NCBI GenBank assembly: GCA_900767695.1
Contig: CAAGAC010000011.1
Coordinates: 1-12,552, forward strand
DNA: 12,552 nucleotides
Origin: an uncultured Succinivibrio sp.
GTDB lineage: Bacteria; Pseudomonadota; Gammaproteobacteria; Enterobacterales; Succinivibrionaceae
Direction of reading: 5' to 3'
Positions within the stretch are counted from its first letter, which is position 1. Each line of letters starts with the position of its first letter. Of the stretch, positions 1-7,665 are shown in pieces. Made by a program: the position numbers and the translations under genes. The notes under the pieces are model-generated. The model was not told the DNA's origin and searched no databases. It saw nothing but the letters and a program-made list of their open reading frames with translations.

Positions 1-992
1 ACTCCTCGAGAAAGCCCGGCGAGTGGATCCCCAACGTGGACGGCGGCAACATCAACTACGAGGCGGTCTCCTTCCTCAAGTGGTTCAACGAGGAGGTCTA
101 CAGGAACTACCCCGGCGCAATGACCATCGCCGAGGAGTCCACCGCCTTCACCGGAGTCTCCCGCCCGACCTACACCGGCGGCCTTGGCTTTGGCTTCAAG
201 TGGAACATGGGCTGGATGCACGACTCGCTTGAGTACATGCAGACCGATCCGTTCTTCCGCAAGTACCACCACGGCGAGATGTCGTTCTCGATGATCTACG
301 CCTACAACGAGAACTTCATACTCTCGATCTCCCATGACGAGGTGACCCACGGCAAGCGCTCGCTCCTCTACAAGATGCCGGGCGACGAGTGGCAGCAGGC
401 GGCGAACCTGCGCTCCTACTTGGGCTTCCAGTACGCCCACCCGGGCAAGAAGCTCAACTTCATGGGCACCGAGTTCGGCCAGACCTCGGAGTGGAACGTC
501 GACTCCCAGCTCGACTGGTGGCTCCTCAAGTTCGAGAAGCACCAGGGGATCCAGAGGCTGGTGCGCGACTTGAACGATCTCTACCTCAGGGATCCCTGCC
601 TGTGGGAGAACGACTACGATCCCAAGTCCTTCATGTGGCTTGACGTCAACGACGCCGAGCACAGCATCTTTGCGATGATGAGGATGGACAAGGATCGCGA
701 CGACGAGATCATCGCGGTGTCGAACTTCACGCCGGTGCCGTACATCGCCTACCGCCTCGGCGTGCCCAAGCCCGGCTCCTACGAGGTTGTCCTCAACACC
801 GACGATCGCAGCTACTGGGGCTCGGGCTACGGCACTGGCAGCGACAGGTTCGAGGCCTCGACCATCTCCTGGCAGAACCAGTACCACTCCATCGTGCTCG
901 ATCTGCCGCCTCTGGCGACGGTGTTTGTAAAGCGCATCAAGGATGATGGCGCAAGGAAGCCTGGCAAGCCCGGCGGCCCCAGCGGCAAGTAG
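1..992 (+). CDS. glgB: 1,4-alpha-glucan branching enzyme, 3' part only
   Basis: This is the C-terminal part of the GH13 glycogen branching enzyme, which cuts alpha-1,4 glucan chains and rejoins them as alpha-1,6 branches in the cytoplasm. The gene enters from the left edge; the first full codon is at position 3 and the TAG stop is at 990-992, so about 329 residues are visible. Family landmarks are clear: GEWIPN near the start, the AEEST motif carrying the acid/base glutamate (nt 129-143), GVSRP, GGLGFGFKWNMGWMHD, SHDEVTHGK with the transition-state aspartate at nt 336-338, and FMGTEFGQ. The C-terminal beta domain ends with the conserved LPPLAT. The nucleophile motif and the N-terminal CBM48 domain must lie left of the window. 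A Gly/Pro/Lys-rich tail of about 15 residues follows the usual end and looks disordered. The initiator-like codon at 36 is only an internal Val. glgX follows after a terminator. Confidence 0.97.
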   Translation, partial: SSRKPGEWIPNVDGGNINYEAVSFLKWFNEEVYRNYPGAMTIAEESTAFTGVSRPTYTGGLGFGFKWNMGWMHDSLEYMQTDPFFRKYHHGEMSFSMIYAYNENFILSISHDEVTHGKRSLLYKMPGDEWQQAANLRSYLGFQYAHPGKKLNFMGTEFGQTSEWNVDSQLDWWLLKFEKHQGIQRLVRDLNDLYLRDPCLWENDYDPKSFMWLDVNDAEHSIFAMMRMDKDRDDEIIAVSNFTPVPYIAYRLGVPKPGSYEVVLNTDDRSYWGSGYGTGSDRFEASTISWQNQYHSIVLDLPPLATVFVKRIKDDGARKPGKPGGPSGK

Positions 993-1009
993 GGACGGCC
1001 TTGATGACG

Positions 1010-1043
1010 GGGCGCCAGGGCAGCAGTGTCCCGGCGCCCTTTT
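1010..1043 (+). terminator. Rho-independent terminator after glgB
   Basis: The stem GGGCGCC (1010-1016) pairs with GGCGCCC (1033-1039). A bulged A follows, then GGG/CCC pairs (1018-1020 with 1030-1032) around a nine-base loop. The run TTTT (1040-1043) comes directly after the stem. It starts 17 bases after the glgB stop and leaves only 43 bases before glgX, in which I find no convincing promoter. It therefore probably lowers glgX expression relative to glgB and does not isolate the gene fully. Confidence 0.85.
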
Positions 1044-1086
1044 GGTATATGGCAGTTGAAGAGATTTCCAACAGGAGGCTGAATCC

Positions 1087-3273
<2,187 letters not shown>

Positions 3274-3289
3274 GCGCCTCATGACGAAA

Positions 3290-3318
3290 GCGGGGAAGCG
3301 GCATGGCCGCCTCCCCGC
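3290..3318. terminator. Bidirectional terminator between glgX and sppA
   Basis: This is a long hairpin in the 62-base gap between convergent genes. GCGGGGA (3290-3296) pairs with TCCCCGC (3312-3318). After one A/C mismatch, GCGGC (3298-3302) pairs with GCCGC (3306-3310), leaving a three-base loop. The rightward exit has GTTTCTC and the leftward exit has TTTCGTC, so both U-tracts are short. The convergent context supports a two-way terminator. Confidence 0.75.
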
Positions 3319-3335
3319 AGGTTTCTCAAGAGTCC

Positions 3336-5330
3336 CTACTTCCAGCTAAGCTCAAGCGGCTCCTGCGCCATCACGAGCGGGCGCGATCCGGCGTAGTCAA
3401 GCTTGAGCGCGGGCCTTGCCTGAGGCGCGAGTGCGCGCGCAAGATCCAAGGCCCAGGACTCTGGCATAAGTGCTGAGGCACCGCGCAGCAAAAGCGAGCT
3501 TAGCGCGCCGATGCCGCTTGACGAGGGCATCGGGATGTCATCCACCGTGGCCTCGCCGTCCTGAAGGCCGCACTCCTTCTCAAGCGCCTTCACCGCAGCT
3601 TGCAGGTCTCCTACCTCGTCGACAAGCCCAAGCTTTCTGGCCTCCTCAGCCGTGAATACCTTTCCCTCGGCATAGCGCGGGGCGTCCTCGATCCTGAGAT
3701 TGCGGCTCTTCGCGACCATGGTGGTGAAGACATCGTAGGCATGCCCGATCCCAAGATCGATGCGCCTGATGCTCTCATCGTTCATCGCCGCGGCAATCGA
3801 GCTTTCGGCAAAGGGCGAGGTCGAGGCTCCGCTTGCGCTCACTCCGTTGCGGTTCAAGAGAACATGAGGGCTTACTGCCGCTGCAAAGACGCCTACTGAT
3901 CCGGTAAGCGCCCAGGGAGAGGCGACTATCCTGTCGGCTGCCGTGGCGACCATGTAGGCGCCGGAGGCAGCCATGTCCTCCATGTAGACCACCACCTTGC
4001 GGCCACCCTTCTTGAAGCGCTCGATGGCGCGGCGGATGTCCTCGGAGGCGCCCATCTCGCCGCCGCCCGAGTTGATGCGCAGAAGCACGCCCTTGACCTT
4101 GTCGTCATCAGCGGCCTCGTCGAGCATCGCCTGGACGTTGTCCGGCGTGAAGGCGCGCTCCTCGCGCGAGAACGAGGTGATGGTGCCTTGGACGGCCATG
4201 ACCGCAAGCTCGCTTGAGGACTCGATCTTGGGCGTGCGCGCCTCGTCAAGCGCGAGGCACTCGTCAAGCCCCATGCTGTCAGGCTCGTCCGGATCGTCCT
4301 TTGAAGGATGATCCTTGGCAAGCCTTGAGGCGAGCTCGTCGCGGGTCATCAGGCTGTCCACGAGTCCGTAGTCGAGCGCAAGGGATGCCTCGTCGCCGCC
4401 GTGCCTTTCAAGGGAGGCGAGGTACTGCCGCGCCTCAGGCAGGACCGGCTTTTGCTTGAAGGCCGGGCGGGCGGAGGCGACAGCCTCCTGCGATCTCCTC
4501 ATCATCGAGTCGAGCAGATCCTGATACTCAGCCTTGACCTCGGGCGACATGGAGTCGCGCATCAGGGGCTCGACTGCCGACTTGTGGGAGCCGCGCCTGA
4601 ACACGTAGGCGGTGAGTCCGAACTTGTCCAGGGCCTGCTTGAAGTAGAGCGGGGTGGCGGCAAAGCCGTGCAGGTCGATCTCCCCCAGCGGATCGAGCAC
4701 TATCTGGCTTGCGTGCGAGGAGAGCAGGTACTGGGCCTGGGTGAAGTTCCTGCCAAAGAAGATGAGCGGCTTCTTCGTGGCCTTGCGGAACTCGTCGCAG
4801 GCCTTGTTCACCCTCTGGATGTCCTCAAGCGAGGCAATGTCCAGATCCCCGACATCCGCGACCACGGCCTTGATGGCCTCGTCGCGCGAGGCCGCCTTGA
4901 GGGCCTTCTCTATCTCGTCGATGCCAAAGCGCACCGGCAGATCGCTGTTGATGCTCGAAAGCATGCGTGAGATCGGATCCTCGGCAAGCGGCAGATCGTC
5001 GATGTAGCCGTTGAGGTCAAGCCACAGCACCGGCGCGCTCGCGGTGCGGGATGGTGCAGTGGATGTGGCGCCGGGGCCTAGCTGGAACTGCCCTGCGACA
5101 TCCTCTACCTTGGAGGAGAGCGAGCTGAGCAGGACCACGCCTGCGATGACAGCCAGGAAGAGCAGGTTGGCCGCGATGTCGCGCGCGAGGCTTATCGTGC
5201 GCCAGCACAGCGAGAAGATCCTGCAGAGCACCTGGCAGGGGCCGTGGCGCTTGGGCGGTTGTCCTGAAGGCGCGCCGCCGTTGTGGCGCTGCAGGGATTG
5301 GACCTGCTTGGTGAAGTCGTTGTCATCCAT
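3336..5330 (-). CDS. sppA: Signal peptide peptidase SppA, 67K (double-domain) type
   Basis: Protease IV is an inner-membrane serine protease that degrades cleaved signal peptides; its catalytic domain faces the periplasm. It has 664 residues (E. coli 618), with a 50-residue basic, Cys-containing cytoplasmic lead and one membrane helix at about 52-72. Two SppA/ClpP-fold repeats follow. The Ser/Lys dyad is visible: Lys250 in GSHKSAVEP, and Ser456 in DMAASGAYM followed by ALTGSVGVF. The repeats are joined by an acidic linker (about 340-372). The usual NSPGG of repeat two reads NSGGG here (420-424). The chosen ATG has AAGGA 11 bases upstream, slightly far. It is the last gene of a leftward cluster after an NfeD-like protein and a QmcA-like stomatin. 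The gap to qmcA is 100 bases and contains a terminator-like hairpin, so expression may be reduced or partly independent. Confidence 0.96.
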   Translation of the reverse strand: MDDNDFTKQVQSLQRHNGGAPSGQPPKRHGPCQVLCRIFSLCWRTISLARDIAANLLFLAVIAGVVLLSSLSSKVEDVAGQFQLGPGATSTAPSRTASAPVLWLDLNGYIDDLPLAEDPISRMLSSINSDLPVRFGIDEIEKALKAASRDEAIKAVVADVGDLDIASLEDIQRVNKACDEFRKATKKPLIFFGRNFTQAQYLLSSHASQIVLDPLGEIDLHGFAATPLYFKQALDKFGLTAYVFRRGSHKSAVEPLMRDSMSPEVKAEYQDLLDSMMRRSQEAVASARPAFKQKPVLPEARQYLASLERHGGDEASLALDYGLVDSLMTRDELASRLAKDHPSKDDPDEPDSMGLDECLALDEARTPKIESSSELAVMAVQGTITSFSREERAFTPDNVQAMLDEAADDDKVKGVLLRINSGGGEMGASEDIRRAIERFKKGGRKVVVYMEDMAASGAYMVATAADRIVASPWALTGSVGVFAAAVSPHVLLNRNGVSASGASTSPFAESSIAAAMNDESIRRIDLGIGHAYDVFTTMVAKSRNLRIEDAPRYAEGKVFTAEEARKLGLVDEVGDLQAAVKALEKECGLQDGEATVDDIPMPSSSGIGALSSLLLRGASALMPESWALDLARALAPQARPALKLDYAGSRPLVMAQEPLELSWK

Positions 5331-5380
5331 GGTTCGTCATGTCCTTAGAGAGGGGATCCTTGAGATTTGATGGTGGAATG

Positions 5381-5404
5381 AAAGGGGCGGGCCGTGCCCG
5401 CCCC
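5381..5404 (-). terminator. Terminator-like hairpin between qmcA and sppA
   Basis: A perfect nine-pair GC stem, GGGGCGGGC (5384-5392) against GCCCGCCCC (5396-5404), closes a three-base loop. Read leftward it is followed by TTTCATT, a short imperfect U-tract. It starts 26 bases past the qmcA stop. It probably works as a partial terminator or 3'-end stabiliser that makes sppA mRNA scarcer than qmcA mRNA. Confidence 0.6.
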
Positions 5405-5430
5405 GTGGTGCGGCCATGGGGATGGCCTTG

Positions 5431-6381
5431 TCAGGCCTTGGCGCCCTTGGTGCCCTCGATGGTCTTCATGACCGAGGCGACCATGCCTGAGAGATCTCCC
5501 AGGTTGTTCGGGACGATGAGGGTGTTGCCCTGCTTGGCGAGGTTTGAGAAGGCGTCGATGTAGCGCTCGGCGACCTTGAGGTTCACTGCGGTGAGCCCGC
5601 CCTCGCCGCGCGAGGCCTCGGCTATCTGGGTGATTGCCGCAGCGGTTGCCCTGGCGATGGTGAGGGTCGCCTGGGCGCGGCCTTCGGCGATATTGATCTC
5701 CGACTGCTTCTCGCCTTCGGACTTGGCGATCGCCGCGTCGCGGGCGCCGTCGGCTAAGTTGATCTGCTCCTGCTTCTTGCCCTCGGACTCGGCTATGACC
5801 GCGCGCTTCTGGCGCTCTGCCGTGATCTGCTGCTGCATGGCCTGGAGGATAACCGCAGGCGGGGTCAGATCCTTTATCTCGTAGCGCAAAACCTTGACGC
5901 CCCAGTTGAGCGCCGCCTCGTCGATTGCCGCCACCACCTGGTTGTTGATGACGTCGCGCTCCTCGAAGGTCTTGTCAAGCTCCATGCGGCCGATGACCGA
6001 GCGCAGCGTGGTCTGGGCAAGCTGGGTGATGGCAAGCAGGTAGTTCGAGGTGCCGTAGGAGGCCCTCTGCGGATCGGTCACCTGGAAGAAGAGCACGCCG
6101 TCCACCGAGAGCTGGGTGTTGTCGCGGGTGATGCAGATCTGCGAGGGGGTGTCCAGCGGCACCTCCTTCAGGGAGTGCTTGTAGGCGACGCGGTCGATGA
6201 AGGGGATTATGAAGTTGAGGCCTGGGTTCAAGACCTTGTTGAACTTGCCGAAGCGCTCGATGACCCAGGCGTTCTGCTGGGGAATCACCTTGACGGCCTT
6301 GGCCGCGAAGATCACGGCGAGCACGAGCAAGATCACGGCTGCAACGAGGCCGTCTGAGACGTAGTAGAGGAAATCGAACAT
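5431..6381 (-). CDS. qmcA: Stomatin/prohibitin (SPFH) family membrane protein, QmcA-like
   Basis: This is an SPFH-domain scaffold protein of the inner membrane. QmcA of E. coli (305 residues; 316 here) is associated with membrane microdomains and quality control together with the HflKC/FtsH system. There is one N-terminal membrane helix (about 12-33). The SPFH domain follows (about 34-190), with PQQNAWVIERFGKF, LNPGLNFIIPFID and QLSVDGVLFFQVTD. An Ala/Glu/Lys-rich coiled coil spans about 180-255, with two related segments, AESEGKKQEQINLADG and AKSEGEKQSEINIAEG. The C-terminal tail is short. The ATG at 6381 has AAAGGAGC four bases upstream, a good ribosome binding site. It lies 79 bases after the short NfeD-like gene, the classic stomatin partner, and upstream of sppA. 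The family is sure; the orthology to qmcA rests on length, sequence resemblance and the NfeD neighbour. Confidence 0.93.
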   Translation of the reverse strand: MFDFLYYVSDGLVAAVILLVLAVIFAAKAVKVIPQQNAWVIERFGKFNKVLNPGLNFIIPFIDRVAYKHSLKEVPLDTPSQICITRDNTQLSVDGVLFFQVTDPQRASYGTSNYLLAITQLAQTTLRSVIGRMELDKTFEERDVINNQVVAAIDEAALNWGVKVLRYEIKDLTPPAVILQAMQQQITAERQKRAVIAESEGKKQEQINLADGARDAAIAKSEGEKQSEINIAEGRAQATLTIARATAAAITQIAEASRGEGGLTAVNLKVAERYIDAFSNLAKQGNTLIVPNNLGDLSGMVASVMKTIEGTKGAKA

Positions 6382-6423
6382 GAATGCTCCTTTGTCCTTG
6401 CAGATTTAATGAGTTGAAGCCTA

Positions 6424-6448
6424 GATGGCGCCGCTGCGCGGCGCCATC
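6424..6448 (-). other. Perfect 11-pair hairpin between nfeD-like gene and qmcA
   Basis: GATGGCGCCGC (6424-6434) pairs perfectly with GCGGCGCCATC (6438-6448) around a three-base loop, 12 bases past the NfeD-like stop. Neither exit has a U-tract, so simple intrinsic termination is unlikely. It may be an mRNA-stability or processing element. One arm plus loop (TGCGCGGCGCCAT) recurs exactly at 7192-7204 inside the lead gene of the same cluster. Confidence 0.6.
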
Positions 6449-6460
6449 GATTGATTGATG

Positions 6461-6901
6461 TCAGCCCTTTGGCTTGTCGGCTTTTGAGCGCAAAACCAGC
6501 ATAGTGCCGTCGACGCGGTCGATGAGCCAGATCCCTTCCTTAAGATCCTCGCCTGGCACAGCGCGGGCATCCCAGGTCGAGCCGCGGTAGCTTACCCTCG
6601 CGCGGCCGTCCACGACCTTGCCCACCGAGATCTCGCGCCCCTCGTCGGGGTTCGATGCCTCAGCGCTCCTGCTGCCGCCGAGCTTGCGCAATCTCCGCCT
6701 CATGGCGTAGGCGATCGCAACTCCGAGCGCGGTGACGAGCGCCGCGGCGGCAAAGGGCGCTGCGGTGCCGGGGAAGACGAGAGTGCAGACAGCCCCGCAG
6801 AGCGCGCCTGCGGCAAGCGCCAGAAGGTAGATGGTGCCAAGCAGCATCTCGGCACCCAGGATCACGCAGAAGGCGATGAACCATATAAGCGTGGATGACA
6901 T
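6461..6901 (-). CDS. Short NfeD-like membrane protein (stomatin partner)
   Basis: This is a 146-residue member of the short NfeD family (E. coli YbbJ type), which lacks the N-terminal ClpP-like protease domain of long NfeD proteins. Two or three hydrophobic helices span about residues 4-67. They are followed by a basic MRRRLRK stretch that fixes the cytoplasmic side, a short polar linker, and an OB-fold-like beta domain (about 90-138: GKVVDGRARVSYRG, WDARA, EGIWLIDRVDGTMLVL). Short NfeD proteins are typically encoded beside stomatins, as here with qmcA 79 bases downstream, and are thought to bind or regulate them through the OB domain. AAGGAG lies eight bases before the ATG and overlaps the upstream stop codon (gap 12 bases), so translation is probably coupled to the lead gene. 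I leave the symbol empty because the family contains several named paralogues. Confidence 0.88.
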   Translation of the reverse strand: MSSTLIWFIAFCVILGAEMLLGTIYLLALAAGALCGAVCTLVFPGTAAPFAAAALVTALGVAIAYAMRRRLRKLGGSRSAEASNPDEGREISVGKVVDGRARVSYRGSTWDARAVPGEDLKEGIWLIDRVDGTMLVLRSKADKPKG

Positions 6902-6913
6902 CAGATGATCTCC

Positions 6914-7396
6914 TTATGGAAGCCTCGGCCCCTTGTTTTTTTGGGCGTTTTTCTTGGAGGCTGAGTATCTTGACGAGGCGAAGGCAAACGTGACTATTCC
7001 GAAGGCCAGCACGCAGAAGATCCCAAAGTCAGGATCCCCGGAGATCACAAGCATGACGAGAAGCCCCAGGCTTATCCCGAGGTAGGCAAAGCCGTTCATG
7101 CCAGATGATCTGCGCTTCCCGGCGCTCCTTGGACCTGCAGCGCCATTTGCCATGGAGGTGTTGAATGGAGCCTGGCTCTTGAAGGCGCCATTGCGCGGCG
7201 CCATGCGCGACGAGGCTTCCCTCGATGCCATCTCGGATGCCGCAGACGATGCGTCGAGCATGGCCTGGATTGCATGGCCTGATTGCGCGGATGCGCCGGT
7301 TCCCTTCATCAGCCCCTTGAGCGACTCGCTGTCAAGCTTGCTTATTAGCGAGGCGTAATCCCCGTCCCTGGGTTCCTGCCCCCTGTAGTCAGGCAT
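6914..7396 (-). CDS. Unrecognised two-helix membrane protein, first gene of the NfeD/stomatin/SppA cluster
   Basis: I do not recognise this 160-residue protein. Residues 1-95 are polar, rich in Ser, Ala, Met and Gly, and look mostly disordered. A short amphipathic part lies near 14-31 (ASLISKLDSESLKGLMKG). After a basic cluster (KRR, 94-96) come two hydrophobic segments, about 102-119 and 122-141, joined by the tight turn GDPD, then a Lys-rich tail. With positive charges on both sides, both termini are predicted to be cytoplasmic. The start is well supported: AAGGAGG lies seven bases upstream of the ATG, and the TAA stop overlaps the ribosome binding site of the NfeD-like gene. This points to a real, co-translated gene and to a role with that membrane complex, which is an inference from context only. 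A long hairpin precedes its ribosome binding site. Confidence 0.8.
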   Translation of the reverse strand: MPDYRGQEPRDGDYASLISKLDSESLKGLMKGTGASAQSGHAIQAMLDASSAASEMASREASSRMAPRNGAFKSQAPFNTSMANGAAGPRSAGKRRSSGMNGFAYLGISLGLLVMLVISGDPDFGIFCVLAFGIVTFAFASSRYSASKKNAQKNKGPRLP

Positions 7397-7413
7397 GTGC
7401 TGCCTCCTTGCGC

Positions 7414-7442
7414 GTGATGCCGGGACTTGAGGCCGGCATCAC
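7414..7442 (-). promoter_or_regulatory. Inverted repeat just upstream of the lead membrane gene's ribosome binding site
   Basis: GTGATGCCGG (7414-7423) and CCGGCATCAC (7433-7442) are perfect inverted repeats separated by nine bases. They lie directly before the AAGGAGG of the leftward lead gene. If transcribed, they form a 10-pair stem in the 5' leader. If transcription starts near the TATCAT-like box at 7444-7449 (read leftward), the repeat would instead surround the start point and could be an operator. There is no U-tract. Confidence 0.5.
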
Positions 7443-7461
7443 CATGATACCGTGCGCAGGG

Positions 7462-7475
7462 GCAAAAGTCTTTGC
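7462..7475. promoter_or_regulatory. PurR-box-like inverted repeat (spacing off by two)
   Basis: GCAAA (7462-7466) and TTTGC (7471-7475) form a dyad whose arms match the core of the enteric PurR operator (GCAAA-CG-TTTGC). Here the spacer is four bases instead of two, which places it outside the known consensus. It lies about 145 bases upstream of the guaB -10 and next to a possible leftward promoter. This is only a weak suggestion of purine control. Confidence 0.2.
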
Positions 7476-7480
7476 GCCTG

Positions 7481-7496
7481 AGGCATGCGCATGCCT
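7481..7496. promoter_or_regulatory. Perfect 16-base palindrome in the divergent control region
   Basis: AGGCATGC GCATGCCT is a perfect palindrome with no spacer, so as RNA it would be a poor hairpin. A dimeric DNA-binding protein is the more natural reading. It sits between the leftward membrane cluster and guaB, about 85 bases from the former's start codon. I cannot name a regulator. Confidence 0.4.
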
Positions 7497-7591
7497 GATG
7501 TTATTGATCCTAAAAGCCCATGCCAGCGCCATTCCGCATCGGCCGGGGCCTTTGCGCCTTCCATTCTTCCACACCGGAAAAAACACCTCTG

Positions 7592-7614
7592 CGACCGCAT
7601 TGGAATAGCGGTCG
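7592..7614. promoter_or_regulatory. Operator-like inverted repeat overlapping the guaB promoter
   Basis: CGACCGC (7592-7598) and GCGGTCG (7608-7614) are perfect seven-base inverted arms separated by nine A/T-rich bases. The repeat spans where the -35 region and spacer should be and ends five bases before the TATAAT box. A protein bound here would compete with RNA polymerase, or replace the missing -35 contact. The dyad is certain; the function is inferred. Confidence 0.5.
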
Positions 7615-7619
7615 TGCTG

Positions 7620-7625
7620 TATAAT
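7620..7625 (+). promoter_or_regulatory. guaB promoter -10 box
   Basis: A perfect TATAAT lies 40 bases upstream of the chosen guaB ATG, so transcription would start near 7632. No recognisable -35 hexamer exists at 16-18 bases; TTGGAA at 7600-7605 is only 14 bases away. An A-tract at about 7578-7583 could act as an UP-like element. The missing -35 fits an activator-assisted or specially controlled promoter. Confidence 0.7.
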
Positions 7626-7655
7626 GTCCGATCAAATTTTTACAGCTTTGCGTTT

Positions 7656-7660
7656 GGAGG
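7656..7660 (+). promoter_or_regulatory. Ribosome binding site that sets the guaB start
   Basis: GGAGG sits five bases before the ATG at 7666. An in-frame ATG at 7624 overlaps the TATAAT promoter box and has no ribosome binding site, so it cannot be the normal start. Beginning at 7666 gives the family N-terminus MLRI and 488 residues. Confidence 0.92.
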
Positions 7661-7665
7661 CCTTT

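Noticed and set aside
3997..5370. Rightward open frames of 104-189 residues inside sppA
   Set aside because: They overlap the certain SppA coding frame, have low-complexity composition and no domain or ribosome binding site.
6424..6448. Reading the perfect hairpin as an intrinsic terminator
   Set aside because: Neither exit has a run of U: leftward continues TAGGCTTC and rightward GATTGATT.
7389..7586. Leftward 65-residue open frame covering the divergent control region
   Set aside because: It has no ribosome binding site or recognisable sequence, overlaps the well-supported lead gene start by eight bases in another frame, and runs over the palindromes.
7644..7660. TTTGCG near the guaB start as half of a PurR operator
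   Set aside because: There is no matching GCAAA arm at operator spacing; it lies in the leader next to the ribosome binding site.
7624..7665. In-frame upstream ATG that would extend GuaB by 14 residues
   Set aside because: The ATG overlaps the TATAAT promoter box and has no ribosome binding site, and homologues begin with MLRI at 7666, which has GGAGG.
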